This document shows, piece by piece, positions 38,081-47,300 of a stretch of DNA of 64,000 nt. A model generated the notes under the pieces. It saw only the letters and a list, made by a program, of their open reading frames with translations, did no database searches and had not been told where the DNA came from. The stretch lies in contig CAUJJL010000086.1 in assembly GCA_963205455.1 (NCBI GenBank), positions 34,257 through 98,256 of the forward strand. Direction: 5' to 3'. The DNA comes from Verrucomicrobiota bacterium (GTDB taxonomy: Bacteria; Verrucomicrobiota; Verrucomicrobiia; Opitutales; Opitutaceae). Position 1 is the stretch's first letter. Each line of letters begins with the position of its first letter. The position numbers and the translations under genes are program-made.

Positions 38081-38695
38081 TCATCGTTTGCCGCGCCCGA
38101 CCACCCCGACGAGGACGCCCTGGATCAACAGGCTCTCGGCGGGAATGAGATCGCGGTAGCGCGGGTTTTCCGCCCGCAGGTAGGTGCGCCTGCCCTCGCG
38201 GACGAGGCGCTTGAGCGTGGAGGCTCCGTCGATCAGGGCAGCGACGATCTGGCCGGGCCGGGCTTCCTCCTTGCGGAGGAGGGCGATGTCGCCATCGGCA
38301 ATCTGGGCGTCGACCATCGAATCGCCGCGCACATGCAGGGCGAAGACCCCGCGTAGGGATCGCAGGCGGAATGCGGCCGGATCTATGCGCACCGTTTCGT
38401 CCGCCTCGGGTGCATTGTCGGCAGGAAGTCCCGCCGGTATCACACCGTACACCGGCACGGTAAAGAGCTGCCCCTGCAACTCCTTCACCTTCGCCGCATA
38501 ACTGCGTCCGTCGCCGGTGTCGGTGACACAGCCCTTGCGGACCAGCGCAAGCACATGACTGCGCGCCGCATTGGAGCTCGCGTAACCGAACTTCTCCGCA
38601 ATCTCACGGAGCGAAGGGGGGCGGCTCTTTTCCGCCTGGTGGCTCACCATGAAGGCAAGGATCGCCTCCTGTGTCTCGGTCAATTTACTGCTCAC
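38081..38695 (-). CDS. lexA: LexA-type SOS repressor
   Basis: 204 residues from GTG 38695. A winged helix (R-P-P-S-L-R-E-I-A near residue 25, then S-S-N-A-A-R-S-H) precedes the S24 peptidase domain. The Ala-Gly cleavage bond is in I-P-A-G-L-P, the catalytic Ser in G-D-S-M-V and the Lys in S-T-L-K-R-L. It represses until RecA filaments trigger self-cleavage. Start choice: an upstream TTG (38731) belongs to a TTGACA -35 element and to the operator, so I do not take it; a TTG at 38683 (giving T-E-T-Q-E-A-I-L) is an alternative. It leads the imuA-imuB-dnaE2 operon, so it may be a second, dedicated LexA. Confidence 0.92.
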   Translation of the reverse strand: MSSKLTETQEAILAFMVSHQAEKSRPPSLREIAEKFGYASSNAARSHVLALVRKGCVTDTGDGRSYAAKVKELQGQLFTVPVYGVIPAGLPADNAPEADETVRIDPAAFRLRSLRGVFALHVRGDSMVDAQIADGDIALLRKEEARPGQIVAALIDGASTLKRLVREGRRTYLRAENPRYRDLIPAESLLIQGVLVGVVGRGKR

Positions 38696-38731
38696 ATGAT
38701 CACTACTGATCAGATGAGCAGTATCTGTCAA
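38686..38731 (-). promoter_or_regulatory. lexA promoter with large nested palindromic operator
   Basis: On the minus strand a TTGACA (38731-38726) is followed by a 38-bp dyad. TACTGCTCA (38723-38715) is mirrored by TGAGCAGTA (38694-38686), with TGATCA at 38712-38707 and again at 38702-38697 around a central GTAG. The two 17-nt arms match at 15 positions. The right arm overlaps the probable GTG start of lexA. This should be the LexA autoregulatory site, and it would control imuA, imuB and dnaE2 too. It differs from the CTGT-N8-ACAG site of E. coli and the GAAC-N4-GTTC site of Bacillus. Confidence 0.72.
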
Positions 38732-38811
38732 GCATGAGAATCCACTCTGATCTGCCTTCTTTCAGCAAGGGCTGGGATTCGCCCGGCACTCTGGAACAAG
38801 GCGTCCGCCTG

Positions 38812-38844
38812 CGCAGCCCGTCGGCTGCGGGATTGAGAGCCGAC
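38812..38844 (-). terminator. GC-rich hairpins after the sulfatase gene
   Basis: Two overlapping inverted repeats lie just after the sulfatase stop. CGCAGCC/GGCTGCG (38812-38818, 38823-38829) has a 4-nt loop, and GTCGGCT/AGCCGAC (38820-38826, 38838-38844) has an 11-nt loop. They cannot form together. No T run follows on the minus strand, so termination by this element alone is uncertain. Confidence 0.35.
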
Positions 38845-38851
38845 AACGCGT

Positions 38852-40315
38852 CTATTTTTTACCCTTGGGAGGCAGCAAGGCGCGGGGGCGCTGAGAAGGA
38901 CCAGGTTTCGGCTCGGGAATCCTCTTCAAAAGAGCCTCTCCCCGCATGACCGAGTCATGTGCCGCCGGATCATCGACGCGATTGACGTACTCACCGGGGT
39001 CCGTCGACCAGTTGTAGAGCTCACGGCCCTGGGCTCCATTGTCCCACGTCGTGTAGCGTGAGGCTCCCATGATGACCGACCGCCCCATGACATCCGTCTT
39101 GTGGGCGACATCGTAATGAAAAACCAGACTGTAGGCCGGATGTGCTTTGCTCGGGGCGCCCTGCCAGCGATCCATCAGCGAACGTCCGTCCAGCCCCTGT
39201 GGCGGCTGTAGTCCCGCCATGGCGACAAGTGTCGGATACAAATCGATCAGTTCAACAGGATCCTCGACGGTCCGACCCGCAGGCACCCCCGGACCGGCGA
39301 TGATCAGCGGCACGCGGATCGAGGCATTGAACGCGCTAAGCTTGGCCCAAAGTCCACCATGATCGCCCAGATGAAAACCGTGATCGCTGAAGAACACCAC
39401 GATCGTGTTTTTCCACAGATCCTGGCGATCCAGTTCATCCAGCAGCAGCCCAACCTGGTGGTCCGTAAACGAAACGCAGGCATAATAGGCACGCCGGGCA
39501 CCCGCCGGTGAGTCGGGCTGCGCAAATCCTGTGAGCTCGGTCTGCATTGCGATGGGCGGAATTCCCTTCATCGCCGGTTCGGGCCCCTTTTCGAAATCCT
39601 TCTCACGATGGAGATCAAAAAAGCGCCGGGGTGCTGTCCATGGCAGATGGGGTTTGTGAAAGCCCGCGGCGAAGAAGAACGGTCGCGCGTCGGCTTTTCT
39701 GTCCGCAAGCAATCCACCGATTGTCGACGCGGTGATGCCGTCGCGCGTCCTGGTTCCATCGCCGTCGAGGATTGTCCAGGCCGGTCGACCGTCTCCCTTG
39801 CCATACCGGTCCTTGATCGCCTGCTGCTCCTGGGGATCTTCGCCGTTGCCATCAGAATAGCGGTCCCAGGATGCAGGATCGTTCACCTGCGCAGTGTGGA
39901 AGATCTTCCCCGCGCCGACGGTGAAGTAGCCGTGCTGCCGGAAGAACTGGGGCAGCATGACCGCATCCGGCATCGCCTTTCGCGCCGACGTGGCGAGGAT
40001 GTAGACGCCGGTCGATTCAGGACGGCGGCCGCTGAGGAAGGAAACGCGACTGGGATTGCAAAGCGGGTACTGACACGAGGCCTGATTGAAACGCACGCCA
40101 CGGGCCGCAAGCCGGTCGATGTTTGGGGTCTTTGCGAGAGGATCGCCGTAACAGCCAAGTACCGTGTTGAGATCGTCAACGACAATAAAGAGTATGTTTT
40201 TTGCAGGAGCGGCGGACGCAGCCACACCCGACGCAATCATGACCGTAGCCAATGCGAGGATCAGGCTGACTTGTTGAGGCAGACTCCAGCCGAAAGGGGC
40301 AAAAATTTTGCGCAT
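38852..40315 (-). CDS. Secreted sulfatase, iduronate-2-sulfatase-like
   Basis: About 487 residues from ATG 40315 (a second ATG sits at 40318). The signal peptide occupies about residues 1-37. The formylglycine sulfatase motif is C-N-P-S-R (near residue 86), after V-V-D-D-L-N (metal ligands) and T-P-N-I-D-R-L-A-A-R-G; F-F-S-D-H-G-F-H-L-G-D-H carries further ligands near 300. The overall wording resembles iduronate-2-sulfatase-type S1 enzymes. The C-x-P-S-R form needs activation by a formylglycine-generating enzyme, which is not in the window. It probably desulfates algal or animal polysaccharides. Confidence 0.92.
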   Translation of the reverse strand: MRKIFAPFGWSLPQQVSLILALATVMIASGVAASAAPAKNILFIVVDDLNTVLGCYGDPLAKTPNIDRLAARGVRFNQASCQYPLCNPSRVSFLSGRRPESTGVYILATSARKAMPDAVMLPQFFRQHGYFTVGAGKIFHTAQVNDPASWDRYSDGNGEDPQEQQAIKDRYGKGDGRPAWTILDGDGTRTRDGITASTIGGLLADRKADARPFFFAAGFHKPHLPWTAPRRFFDLHREKDFEKGPEPAMKGIPPIAMQTELTGFAQPDSPAGARRAYYACVSFTDHQVGLLLDELDRQDLWKNTIVVFFSDHGFHLGDHGGLWAKLSAFNASIRVPLIIAGPGVPAGRTVEDPVELIDLYPTLVAMAGLQPPQGLDGRSLMDRWQGAPSKAHPAYSLVFHYDVAHKTDVMGRSVIMGASRYTTWDNGAQGRELYNWSTDPGEYVNRVDDPAAHDSVMRGEALLKRIPEPKPGPSQRPRALLPPKGKK

Positions 40316-40486
40316 CATGTCCCAAGAGTAGGCTGAACCTCCTCCACTTGCGAGTGCCTTTTCCGAAATCCCAGAATCGTTGAACAGGAGCCCCTCACTC
40401 TTCTCACACTTACTGTGCTGCGCACGGTGAGTGCAGCGCCAGGTAACCAGGTGCTCAATTTCTTCCCGATGCAAAACGCGCCGCGG

Positions 40487-41884
40487 TCAGATATGGATCG
40501 CTTCGCCGGTCGTTGCCGCCGCGGCTTCCATGATGGCTTCGCTCAGGGTCGGATGGGCGTGAATCGTGTGGTGGATTTCCTCGACGGTGGCCTCGAGATC
40601 CATCGCGAGTCCGTACTCGGCAATGAGCTCGGTTGCTTCGCTGCCGAGAATATGCGCGCCATAGATCTCCCCGGTCTTTGCATCGCTGATGACCTTGACG
40701 AAGCCCTCGCTTTCCGCGGAGGCAACGGCCTTGCCCGATGCCGTAAAGGGGAACTTGCCGATCTTGTAATCCAGTTTTTTCTCCTTGGCCGCCTTTTCCG
40801 TGAGCCCTGTGCTGGCAACCTGGGGCTGGCAGTAGGTGCAGCCGGGAAAATGCTTCACGCGTTTCGGCTTGCTGTGACCAAACATGCCGTTGACGGCATT
40901 CACGGCCTCAAACGTGGCAACATGCGCCAGCCAGGGAGGGCCGATGATGTCACCAGCGCCATAGATGCCCTTAACGCTCGTCTGATAGTCATCGCCAACC
41001 TTCAGGTAGTTGCGATCAAGGTCCAGCTTCACGTTTGGTGCAAGCGCTCCGTCGAGATTGGGAACCACACCGATCGCGGACAGGAGCGCATTGGCCTCCA
41101 GTTCCTCGGACTTGCCTCCCTGGGTGACCGTCACCTTCACGGCGTTGTCGGAAATGCGGTAGTTGTCGCAGGTCGCACCGATCCGGAAGGAGATCCCCTG
41201 TTTCTCCAGGGAACGCTGCAGTGCCTTGGACACCTCCTCATCCTCCACCGGAAGGACCTGTGGGAGCATTTCGACAACGGTCACGGCGGAACCGAAAGCG
41301 TTGTAGAAATAGGCAAACTCGATTCCGATCGCTCCCGCGCCCACGATGATGACCGACTTCGGGAGCGTGGTGGAGGCGAGCGCCTCGCGCGAGGTCAGCA
41401 CATTGCGGGCATTGTAATCGATGCCGGGAATCCGGCGCATCCGACATCCGGTGGCGAGGAGGATGTTCTTTGTCTTGAAGAATTTTCCCTTCTGCTCGCC
41501 TTCGGTGAGAGACACCAGGCCCGGGGCGCTGACCTGCGCCTTGCCGACGATGTAGTCGACCTTGTTCTTGCGGAACAGGAACTCGACACCTTTCGCCATT
41601 TGCGCAGATACGCTGCGTGAACGCTCCATGACCTTGGCGAAATCAAACGAGACCTCCTTGGCGCCGAGGCCGTAGATCTCGGCCTTCTTCATTTTCTGGT
41701 ACAATTCCGCGCTTTTGAGCAGGGCCTTGGTGGGAATGCAGCCCCAGTTGAGGCACGTGCCCCCTGCGCGTTCGAGCTCGATGCACGCGACTTTCTTGCC
41801 GAGCTGACCGGCGCGAATTGCCCCCGCATAGCCTGCGGGCCCGCCACCGATCACAATCAGGTCGTATTCCGTAGTTTCAGCCAT
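40487..41884 (-). CDS. lpdA: Dihydrolipoyl dehydrogenase
   Basis: 465 residues from ATG 41884, with GAGAGAGAA upstream. The FAD site G-G-G-P-A-G-Y, the redox disulfide G-G-T-C-L-N-W-G-C-I-P-T-K, the NAD site G-A-G-A-I-G-I-E-F and the C-terminal H-A-H-P-T-L-S-E (catalytic His-Glu) are all present. It reoxidises dihydrolipoyl groups of the pyruvate or 2-oxoglutarate dehydrogenase complexes or of the glycine cleavage system. It is not beside those genes here. A holin-4-like membrane protein gene lies 46 nt upstream on the same strand. Confidence 0.97.
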   Translation of the reverse strand: MAETTEYDLIVIGGGPAGYAGAIRAGQLGKKVACIELERAGGTCLNWGCIPTKALLKSAELYQKMKKAEIYGLGAKEVSFDFAKVMERSRSVSAQMAKGVEFLFRKNKVDYIVGKAQVSAPGLVSLTEGEQKGKFFKTKNILLATGCRMRRIPGIDYNARNVLTSREALASTTLPKSVIIVGAGAIGIEFAYFYNAFGSAVTVVEMLPQVLPVEDEEVSKALQRSLEKQGISFRIGATCDNYRISDNAVKVTVTQGGKSEELEANALLSAIGVVPNLDGALAPNVKLDLDRNYLKVGDDYQTSVKGIYGAGDIIGPPWLAHVATFEAVNAVNGMFGHSKPKRVKHFPGCTYCQPQVASTGLTEKAAKEKKLDYKIGKFPFTASGKAVASAESEGFVKVISDAKTGEIYGAHILGSEATELIAEYGLAMDLEATVEEIHHTIHAHPTLSEAIMEAAAATTGEAIHI

Positions 41885-41930
41885 GATGAAACGTTCTCTC
41901 TCGCCGGGAAACCCGGCAAGTTGAAACTGG

Positions 41931-42356
41931 TCAGACGTCGATGACGTCCGAATCCGCCCGCTTTCCTGCGCCACCGCGCCTCTGCCCGCGGGGCGGACGG
42001 GGACCCCTGCCCTGTGAAAACAGGGCAACAATCACGTGGGTCAAACTGACGATGACTGCTCCACCCAAGGCCGACCAAAAACCGGCCACATGAAAACCAT
42101 TGATGATACGGCCGACAAAGAGGAATAACAACGCGTTGATCAGCAGCACTCCCAATCCCATCGTCATCATGATGAACGGCAGCGTGAACAGAACCAGCAA
42201 CGGCTTTATCAGCGTATTGAGCAGACTCAGCAGAACCACGACCGCGATCAGGGTCCGGTTCGTGTCATAATCGATTCCCGGCACAATCTCTGCGGACAGC
42301 ACGACCCCCAATGCCAGCACGGCCCAGCGAAACAGCAGCGAAATCAGCGGATGCAT
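41931..42356 (-). CDS. Phage holin family 4-like membrane protein
   Basis: 141 residues with four hydrophobic helices and a charged C-terminal tail rich in Arg and Gly. It has the pattern of the PF04020 membrane family: P-G-I-D-Y after the first helix, then L-L-N-x-L-I-K-P-L and a T-L-P-F followed by a helix with N-A-L-L-F. In spite of the name these are usually chromosomal proteins of unknown function, and no phage genes are near. It overlaps the 5' end of the divergent glycosyltransferase gene by 46 nt. Confidence 0.82.
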   Translation of the reverse strand: MHPLISLLFRWAVLALGVVLSAEIVPGIDYDTNRTLIAVVVLLSLLNTLIKPLLVLFTLPFIMMTMGLGVLLINALLFLFVGRIINGFHVAGFWSALGGAVIVSLTHVIVALFSQGRGPRPPRGQRRGGAGKRADSDVIDV

Positions 42357-43492
42357 CGTCACGCCCGGACGATGTTTCGCCCGCGCCCGGCCGTCGATTG
42401 AAAATCCTTATCCTGCAGGATTTTCTCCGCAATGGCGGAACCGAGCGCCAGAGCTGCCTTCTTGCCAACGCCTTTTCCGACGCAGGTCATGGTGTGGCAT
42501 TGCTCACGTTCCGGCCCGGAGGCGCGCTTGATTCAATGCCATCAACTCGCGTTGAACGTCTTGTCTTGCAATCGAAGGATCGTAGGTGGGACTGGTTTGC
42601 ACCCGGCCTGACATGCACGGCACGCGCCTGGGGACCGGATGTGATCCTGTGCATGGGCCGCATGGCCAACTGCTACGGTGGAAGACTTGCCAAGGCAATC
42701 CCTCGAGCACGGGTCATTGCAACCCTGCGAACCGGAAAGTCCCTGCCCTGGCTTTTCCGTCGATCCCTGCGGCGTGTGGCTCATGTCGTCGCAAACAGCG
42801 AGGAGTCGCGCCGTCTCCTGGTATCCGCGCATGGCATCGCTGAGGAGAGGACGAGCGTGATTCACAATGCCCTCGTCTTTCCGCCCGAGACAAAGGAGGC
42901 TTCTGCGGCTGAAGCAACGGGACCTGTGATTGCCCTTCGCGAAGGTGTCGGTGCGGATGCCCTTGTGCTGCTTTGTGTGGGCATGTTTCGCCCAGAAAAG
43001 AACCAAAGGGAATTGATTGAGATCGCGAGCCGACTGCCGCGCGAGCCTTCATGGCAGCTCTGGTTTGTCGGCGAAGGCGTGACGCGCAGGCAATGCGAGG
43101 AATGGGTTGCTCGAAAGGGACTGTCGCAACGCATCCGGTTTTTCGGGTTTCAGGAGAATCCGGCCGCGCTCTATCGCGCAGCGGACGTCGCCGTTCTGTC
43201 TTCGACCAGCGAATCGCTTTCAAATTTCCTGATCGAAGCGCACGCGCATGGCCTGCCGTCGATTGCGTACGAGGTGACGGGCGTACACGAATGCGGCGGA
43301 ATCGTGGTGCCGCGCGACAACCGCGACGCGTTTCTAGCGCAAGTGTCACGATTCATCACGGACCGCGAGACGTTAAAAGCGGAATCGCGTCGGGTTCGAT
43401 CCCATGCACTCGCGCACTTTTCGCCGCAGCGCCAGACCGCTGCCTATCTTGAATTATTTGCCCGCCTCCGCACCCGCGTTTCCTCCCTATGA
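42311..43492 (+). CDS. GT4-type glycosyltransferase
   Basis: 393 residues from ATG 42311; a TTG at 42398 would remove 29 low-complexity residues and the overlap with the divergent gene, so the start is uncertain. The N-terminal strand with L-R-N-G-G-T-E-R-Q and the C-terminal E-S-L-S-N-F-L-I-E-A-H-A-H-G-L-P (about residues 300-315) mark a GT-B fold glycosyltransferase family 4 enzyme that uses a nucleotide-sugar donor. The last codon overlaps the DeoR start as ATGA. Donor and acceptor not predictable. Confidence 0.85.
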   Translation: MPARPSETAAKSADASSRPDDVSPAPGRRLKILILQDFLRNGGTERQSCLLANAFSDAGHGVALLTFRPGGALDSMPSTRVERLVLQSKDRRWDWFAPGLTCTARAWGPDVILCMGRMANCYGGRLAKAIPRARVIATLRTGKSLPWLFRRSLRRVAHVVANSEESRRLLVSAHGIAEERTSVIHNALVFPPETKEASAAEATGPVIALREGVGADALVLLCVGMFRPEKNQRELIEIASRLPREPSWQLWFVGEGVTRRQCEEWVARKGLSQRIRFFGFQENPAALYRAADVAVLSSTSESLSNFLIEAHAHGLPSIAYEVTGVHECGGIVVPRDNRDAFLAQVSRFITDRETLKAESRRVRSHALAHFSPQRQTAAYLELFARLRTRVSSL

Positions 43493-44274
43493 CAAACAAG
43501 CAGCGCCTTGATCTGATCGAGAAACACATCCGCGAACACCGCTATGCGGACCTTCATACGCTCGCGCGCCAGTTTTCAATTTCGCTCTCCACGGTGCGAC
43601 GTGCGCTGGACGAACTGGAGGAAAAGGGACTGCTGCGGCGGCACCACGGCGGTGCGTCGCTCGTCGAGACGGATGAGATCGCACGCGAATACGATTTCAT
43701 CGCGCGGGACGAGCGCATGGCTGCGGAGAAGTTTGCGATCGCCTCGGCGATCGCGGAGCGCGTGCAGCCGGGAATGACGGTCATCCTCGATGGGGGGACT
43801 TCCACCTACGCGGTAGCCCGTCTGCTGACCGGCAAGCGCCTGCAGGTCATCACCAATTCGCTGCCCATTGCAGGACTGTTCGGCGACGTCGGAACCGTCG
43901 AGACCATTGTCACGGGGGGCATTGTGTACAGCCGCCTCGGTGTGCTCGTCGGCCCCCTGTGCGAGCAGTCACTCGAACAGATTCACGCCGATCTGGCGAT
44001 CCTCGGCGGCGCGGGAATTACGGAGGCGGGTGTCTGGAATCACAACGCCCACATTGTTGCAGCCCAGCGTCGGATGATTGCCGCGGCCGAGCACAGCATC
44101 TTTGCGCTGGATCACACCAAGTTCGGACGCAAGGCGCTTGCCCTGACAGCAGCCTTCGACCGCCGATTCACCGTGATTACCGACTCCCGTCCAGGACCGG
44201 CGATGGTCAAGGCCATCGAATCGCCAGGCGCGACTCTGGCGCTGACGACGGCCCGTGCTCCCGGCCACTCCTGA
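43489..44274 (+). CDS. DeoR-family transcriptional regulator
   Basis: 261 residues. N-terminal DeoR winged helix with L-A-R-Q-F-S-I-S-L-S-T-V-R-R-A-L-D and R-x-H-G-G-A (about residues 24-57). The C-terminal DeoRC sugar-phosphate sensor has I-L-D-G-G-T-S-T (about 97-104) and N-S-L-P-I (about 123), and D-H-T-K-F-G-R near 205. The start overlaps the glycosyltransferase stop, so the two are co-translated. DeoR regulators usually repress sugar catabolism genes; here the neighbours give no clear target. The last few residues are not conserved in pattern. Confidence 0.92.
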   Translation: MTNKQRLDLIEKHIREHRYADLHTLARQFSISLSTVRRALDELEEKGLLRRHHGGASLVETDEIAREYDFIARDERMAAEKFAIASAIAERVQPGMTVILDGGTSTYAVARLLTGKRLQVITNSLPIAGLFGDVGTVETIVTGGIVYSRLGVLVGPLCEQSLEQIHADLAILGGAGITEAGVWNHNAHIVAAQRRMIAAAEHSIFALDHTKFGRKALALTAAFDRRFTVITDSRPGPAMVKAIESPGATLALTTARAPGHS

Positions 44275-44351
44275 GCACTCGCTCCCGGCAGTTCGCCCAC
44301 CTGGAGTGTGCGTGCAGTTGTGTTTTTCGCGAGCATCGCCTTCGTGATCTT

Positions 44352-47300
44352 GTGGATTCCGTTTCTCCAGCAATCCGTTCCGCTTCGACTCGATCCGTCT
44401 CCTCCCGTCCGGAGTGCATCCGCCTTCGCGGAGTGCGACAGAACAACCTCAAGGGTTTCGACCTGGATCTTCCGCTGGGGAAATACATCGTAGTCACCGG
44501 ACTGAGCGGTGCGGGCAAGTCATCCCTCGTTTTCGACACCCTGCATGCCGAAGGCCAGCGCCGGTACGTGGAGACATTCAGCGCCTACACGCGACAGTTC
44601 CTCGATCTTCTCGACAAGCCCAAGGTCGACGCGATTGAAAATGTCCGCCCTTCGATCGCGATCGAGCAGAGCAACACCGTCAAGACGTCGCGCTCCACCG
44701 TCGGAACCATCACGGAGCTGACCGACTACTTCAAGGTCTGGTTCAGCCACGTGGCTGAATGCTTCGATCCGGTCAGCGGCGAAAAGGTGGAGGACGATAC
44801 GCCGCAATCGATCTGGGAAAAAGCCATGGGGGCCCAGCGCAACAGGCCATTGATCGTCGGTTTTGCTGTCCGCAAGCCGTCCAATCTCACCTGGGAGGAG
44901 ATCCTCACCAACCTCAAGGGCCAGGCCTATGTGCGTGTCCTGGTCGGCGACTCCAAGTCATCCTCGCCTCCGGATTGCTCGATCCACCGCATCGAGGATC
45001 TGCTGAGGAATCAGGCGCCGCTCAAGAAGCAGGAGATGATCATCGTCGCCCAGGACCGGCTCGTCGTGGCGGGCGACAACAAGGTTCGCTTTCTGGAAGC
45101 GGTCGAGACCGCGATGCATTTCGGACAGGGCCAGGTTCGGCTGTTCGACGGCGAATCGCTGGCGGAGGTCGGCCACTATTCGCGCGGACTCCACTCGCCG
45201 TCGAGCGGGCGCACCTTCCGCGCAGCGTCACCGGCCCTGTTTTCCTTCAACTCTCCGCTCGGCGCCTGCCCCCAGTGCCGCGGCTTCGGACGCATCATCG
45301 AGATCGACTACCGCCTGGCCATTCCCAATGGGAATCTCTCCATCGATGAAGGCGCCATCAAGTGCTGGGAGGGCGAAGTCTATGGCGCTTCAAAGGAGGA
45401 CTTGGTGCGCGTCGCCCGTAAGAAGAAGATTCCCACCCATGTGCCGTTCTCTCAACTGAGCGACGAGCAACGACGCTTTGTCATCGACGGCGAGGACGGC
45501 TACGGCGAGAACGGCAAGGAGTGGCCCAAGGCCTGGTATGGCGTTCGCGGATTCTTCCGATGGCTCGAGAAGAACACCTACAAAATGCACGTGCGCGTGT
45601 TTCTCTCACGCTATCGCGCCTACAATCCCTGCCCCGCCTGTGGAGGCACCCGTCTGCAACCGGAATCTCTGTGCTGGAGATGGAGGGGCCTCACGCTGCC
45701 CGAACTCTATGCGCTGCCGGTGAAAGATCTTCACGCGCGCCTGCAGGCTGCACGTCCGGCTGCCGATGCCAACAGCGGTGCGCGCAGTGCGGCCATCGCG
45801 TACGAGTCCATTCTCACACGCTTGAGCTACCTCAACCAGGTAGGTCTCGGCTATCTCACGCTCGATCGTCCATCCAAAACCCTCTCCGGCGGCGAGGTGC
45901 AGCGCGTCAATCTCACGTCCTGCCTGGGCACCTCCCTTGTGGACACGCTCTTTGTCCTCGACGAACCCAGCGTGGGCCTGCATCCGCGGGACATCGATCG
46001 TCTTATTTCGATTGTCCGCAACCTCACCGACGTCGGCAATACGGTGGTCGTTGTCGAGCACGACGAGTCGATGATCCGCGCGGCGGATCATGTGATTGAA
46101 ATCGGCCCGGAGCCAGGCAGACGTGGCGGCAACGTCGTTTTTCAAGGATCGCTCGACGCTCTGTTGCAATCGCAGGCCACCCTGACCGGCGCCTACCTTT
46201 CCGGACGCCTGCAGGTTCCCCCGCCCACACAACGTCGCGCCGTTTCCACAAGGCATCCGCACCTGTGTCTGAAGCGTGTGACGAAGCACAATCTCAATGC
46301 GGTGGATGTCGCGATCCCGCTCCAGCGCCTCGTCTGCCTGAGCGGCGTCTCCGGATCGGGCAAATCCACGCTGCTTGATCATGCGATCTATCAGGGTCTG
46401 CGCAACCGCTCGCATCAATTGACGGAGGACCCTGCTCAGATCGGCGAAATTGCCTGCGACCTGGATTTCTCCGAGGTGGTCTTGATTGATCAATCGCCCC
46501 TGTCGCGAACGCCGCGCTCGAACCCGGCGCTTTACACCGAGGCATGGGAATTGATTCGTGAACGTTTCGCTCAGGTGCCCGCGGCACGGGAGCGCGGATT
46601 TTCCTCCTCGAGTTTTTCCTTCAACAGCGGCGACGGACGCTGCGATCATTGCCAGGGGTTGGGATACGAGCGCGTTGAAATGCAGTTCCTCTCGGATGTC
46701 TTTGTGCCCTGCCCGATCTGCGAGGGAAAGCGTTTCAAACCCGAGGTGCTGGCCATCGTATGGAACGGCAAATCGGTCGCTGATCTTTTGGCGTCTACCG
46801 TCGCGGATGCCTTGTTGATTTTCAAGGACGAGCCAGAAATCAAGCGTCGCCTCTCCGCCCTGGCGTCGGTGGGGCTGGATTACCTCGCGCTCGGACAGCC
46901 GCTAAACACCCTCAGCGGCGGCGAGGCTCAGCGGCTCAAACTCGTGCGCTACCTGGGCGTGTTCGCCTCGGATGCGCCCTCGCATGCCCTGCTGCTCCTC
47001 GATGAACCCACCACGGGATTGCATCGCCATGACGTCGTGCGCCTCTTGAGTGTCCTGCAGACGCTGGTCGACCGGGGGCACAGCGTCGTTGTGATCGAAC
47101 ACAATCTCGATGTGCTCAAATCCGCGGACTGGATCATCGAGGTCGGTCCGGATGCCGGAGCACTCGGTGGCTGCATAGTGTTTGCGGGCACTCCCGAAGA
47201 TGCCGCGCGAGCGAAAACCGCAACCGCTCCGTTTCTTGAAGAGGCACTGGAAGGACACGAAGGACTCCGCAGCCAAACGCGCCTGCTCGCAGCGGAATCA

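Noticed and set aside
41931..42356. Holin-like gene as a sign of prophage
   Set aside because: The PF04020-type family is mostly chromosomal, and no phage structural or lysis genes are near.
43959..44351. N-terminal extension of UvrA
   Set aside because: It lies in the alternative frame of the DeoR gene; UvrA similarity begins only after about 44400.
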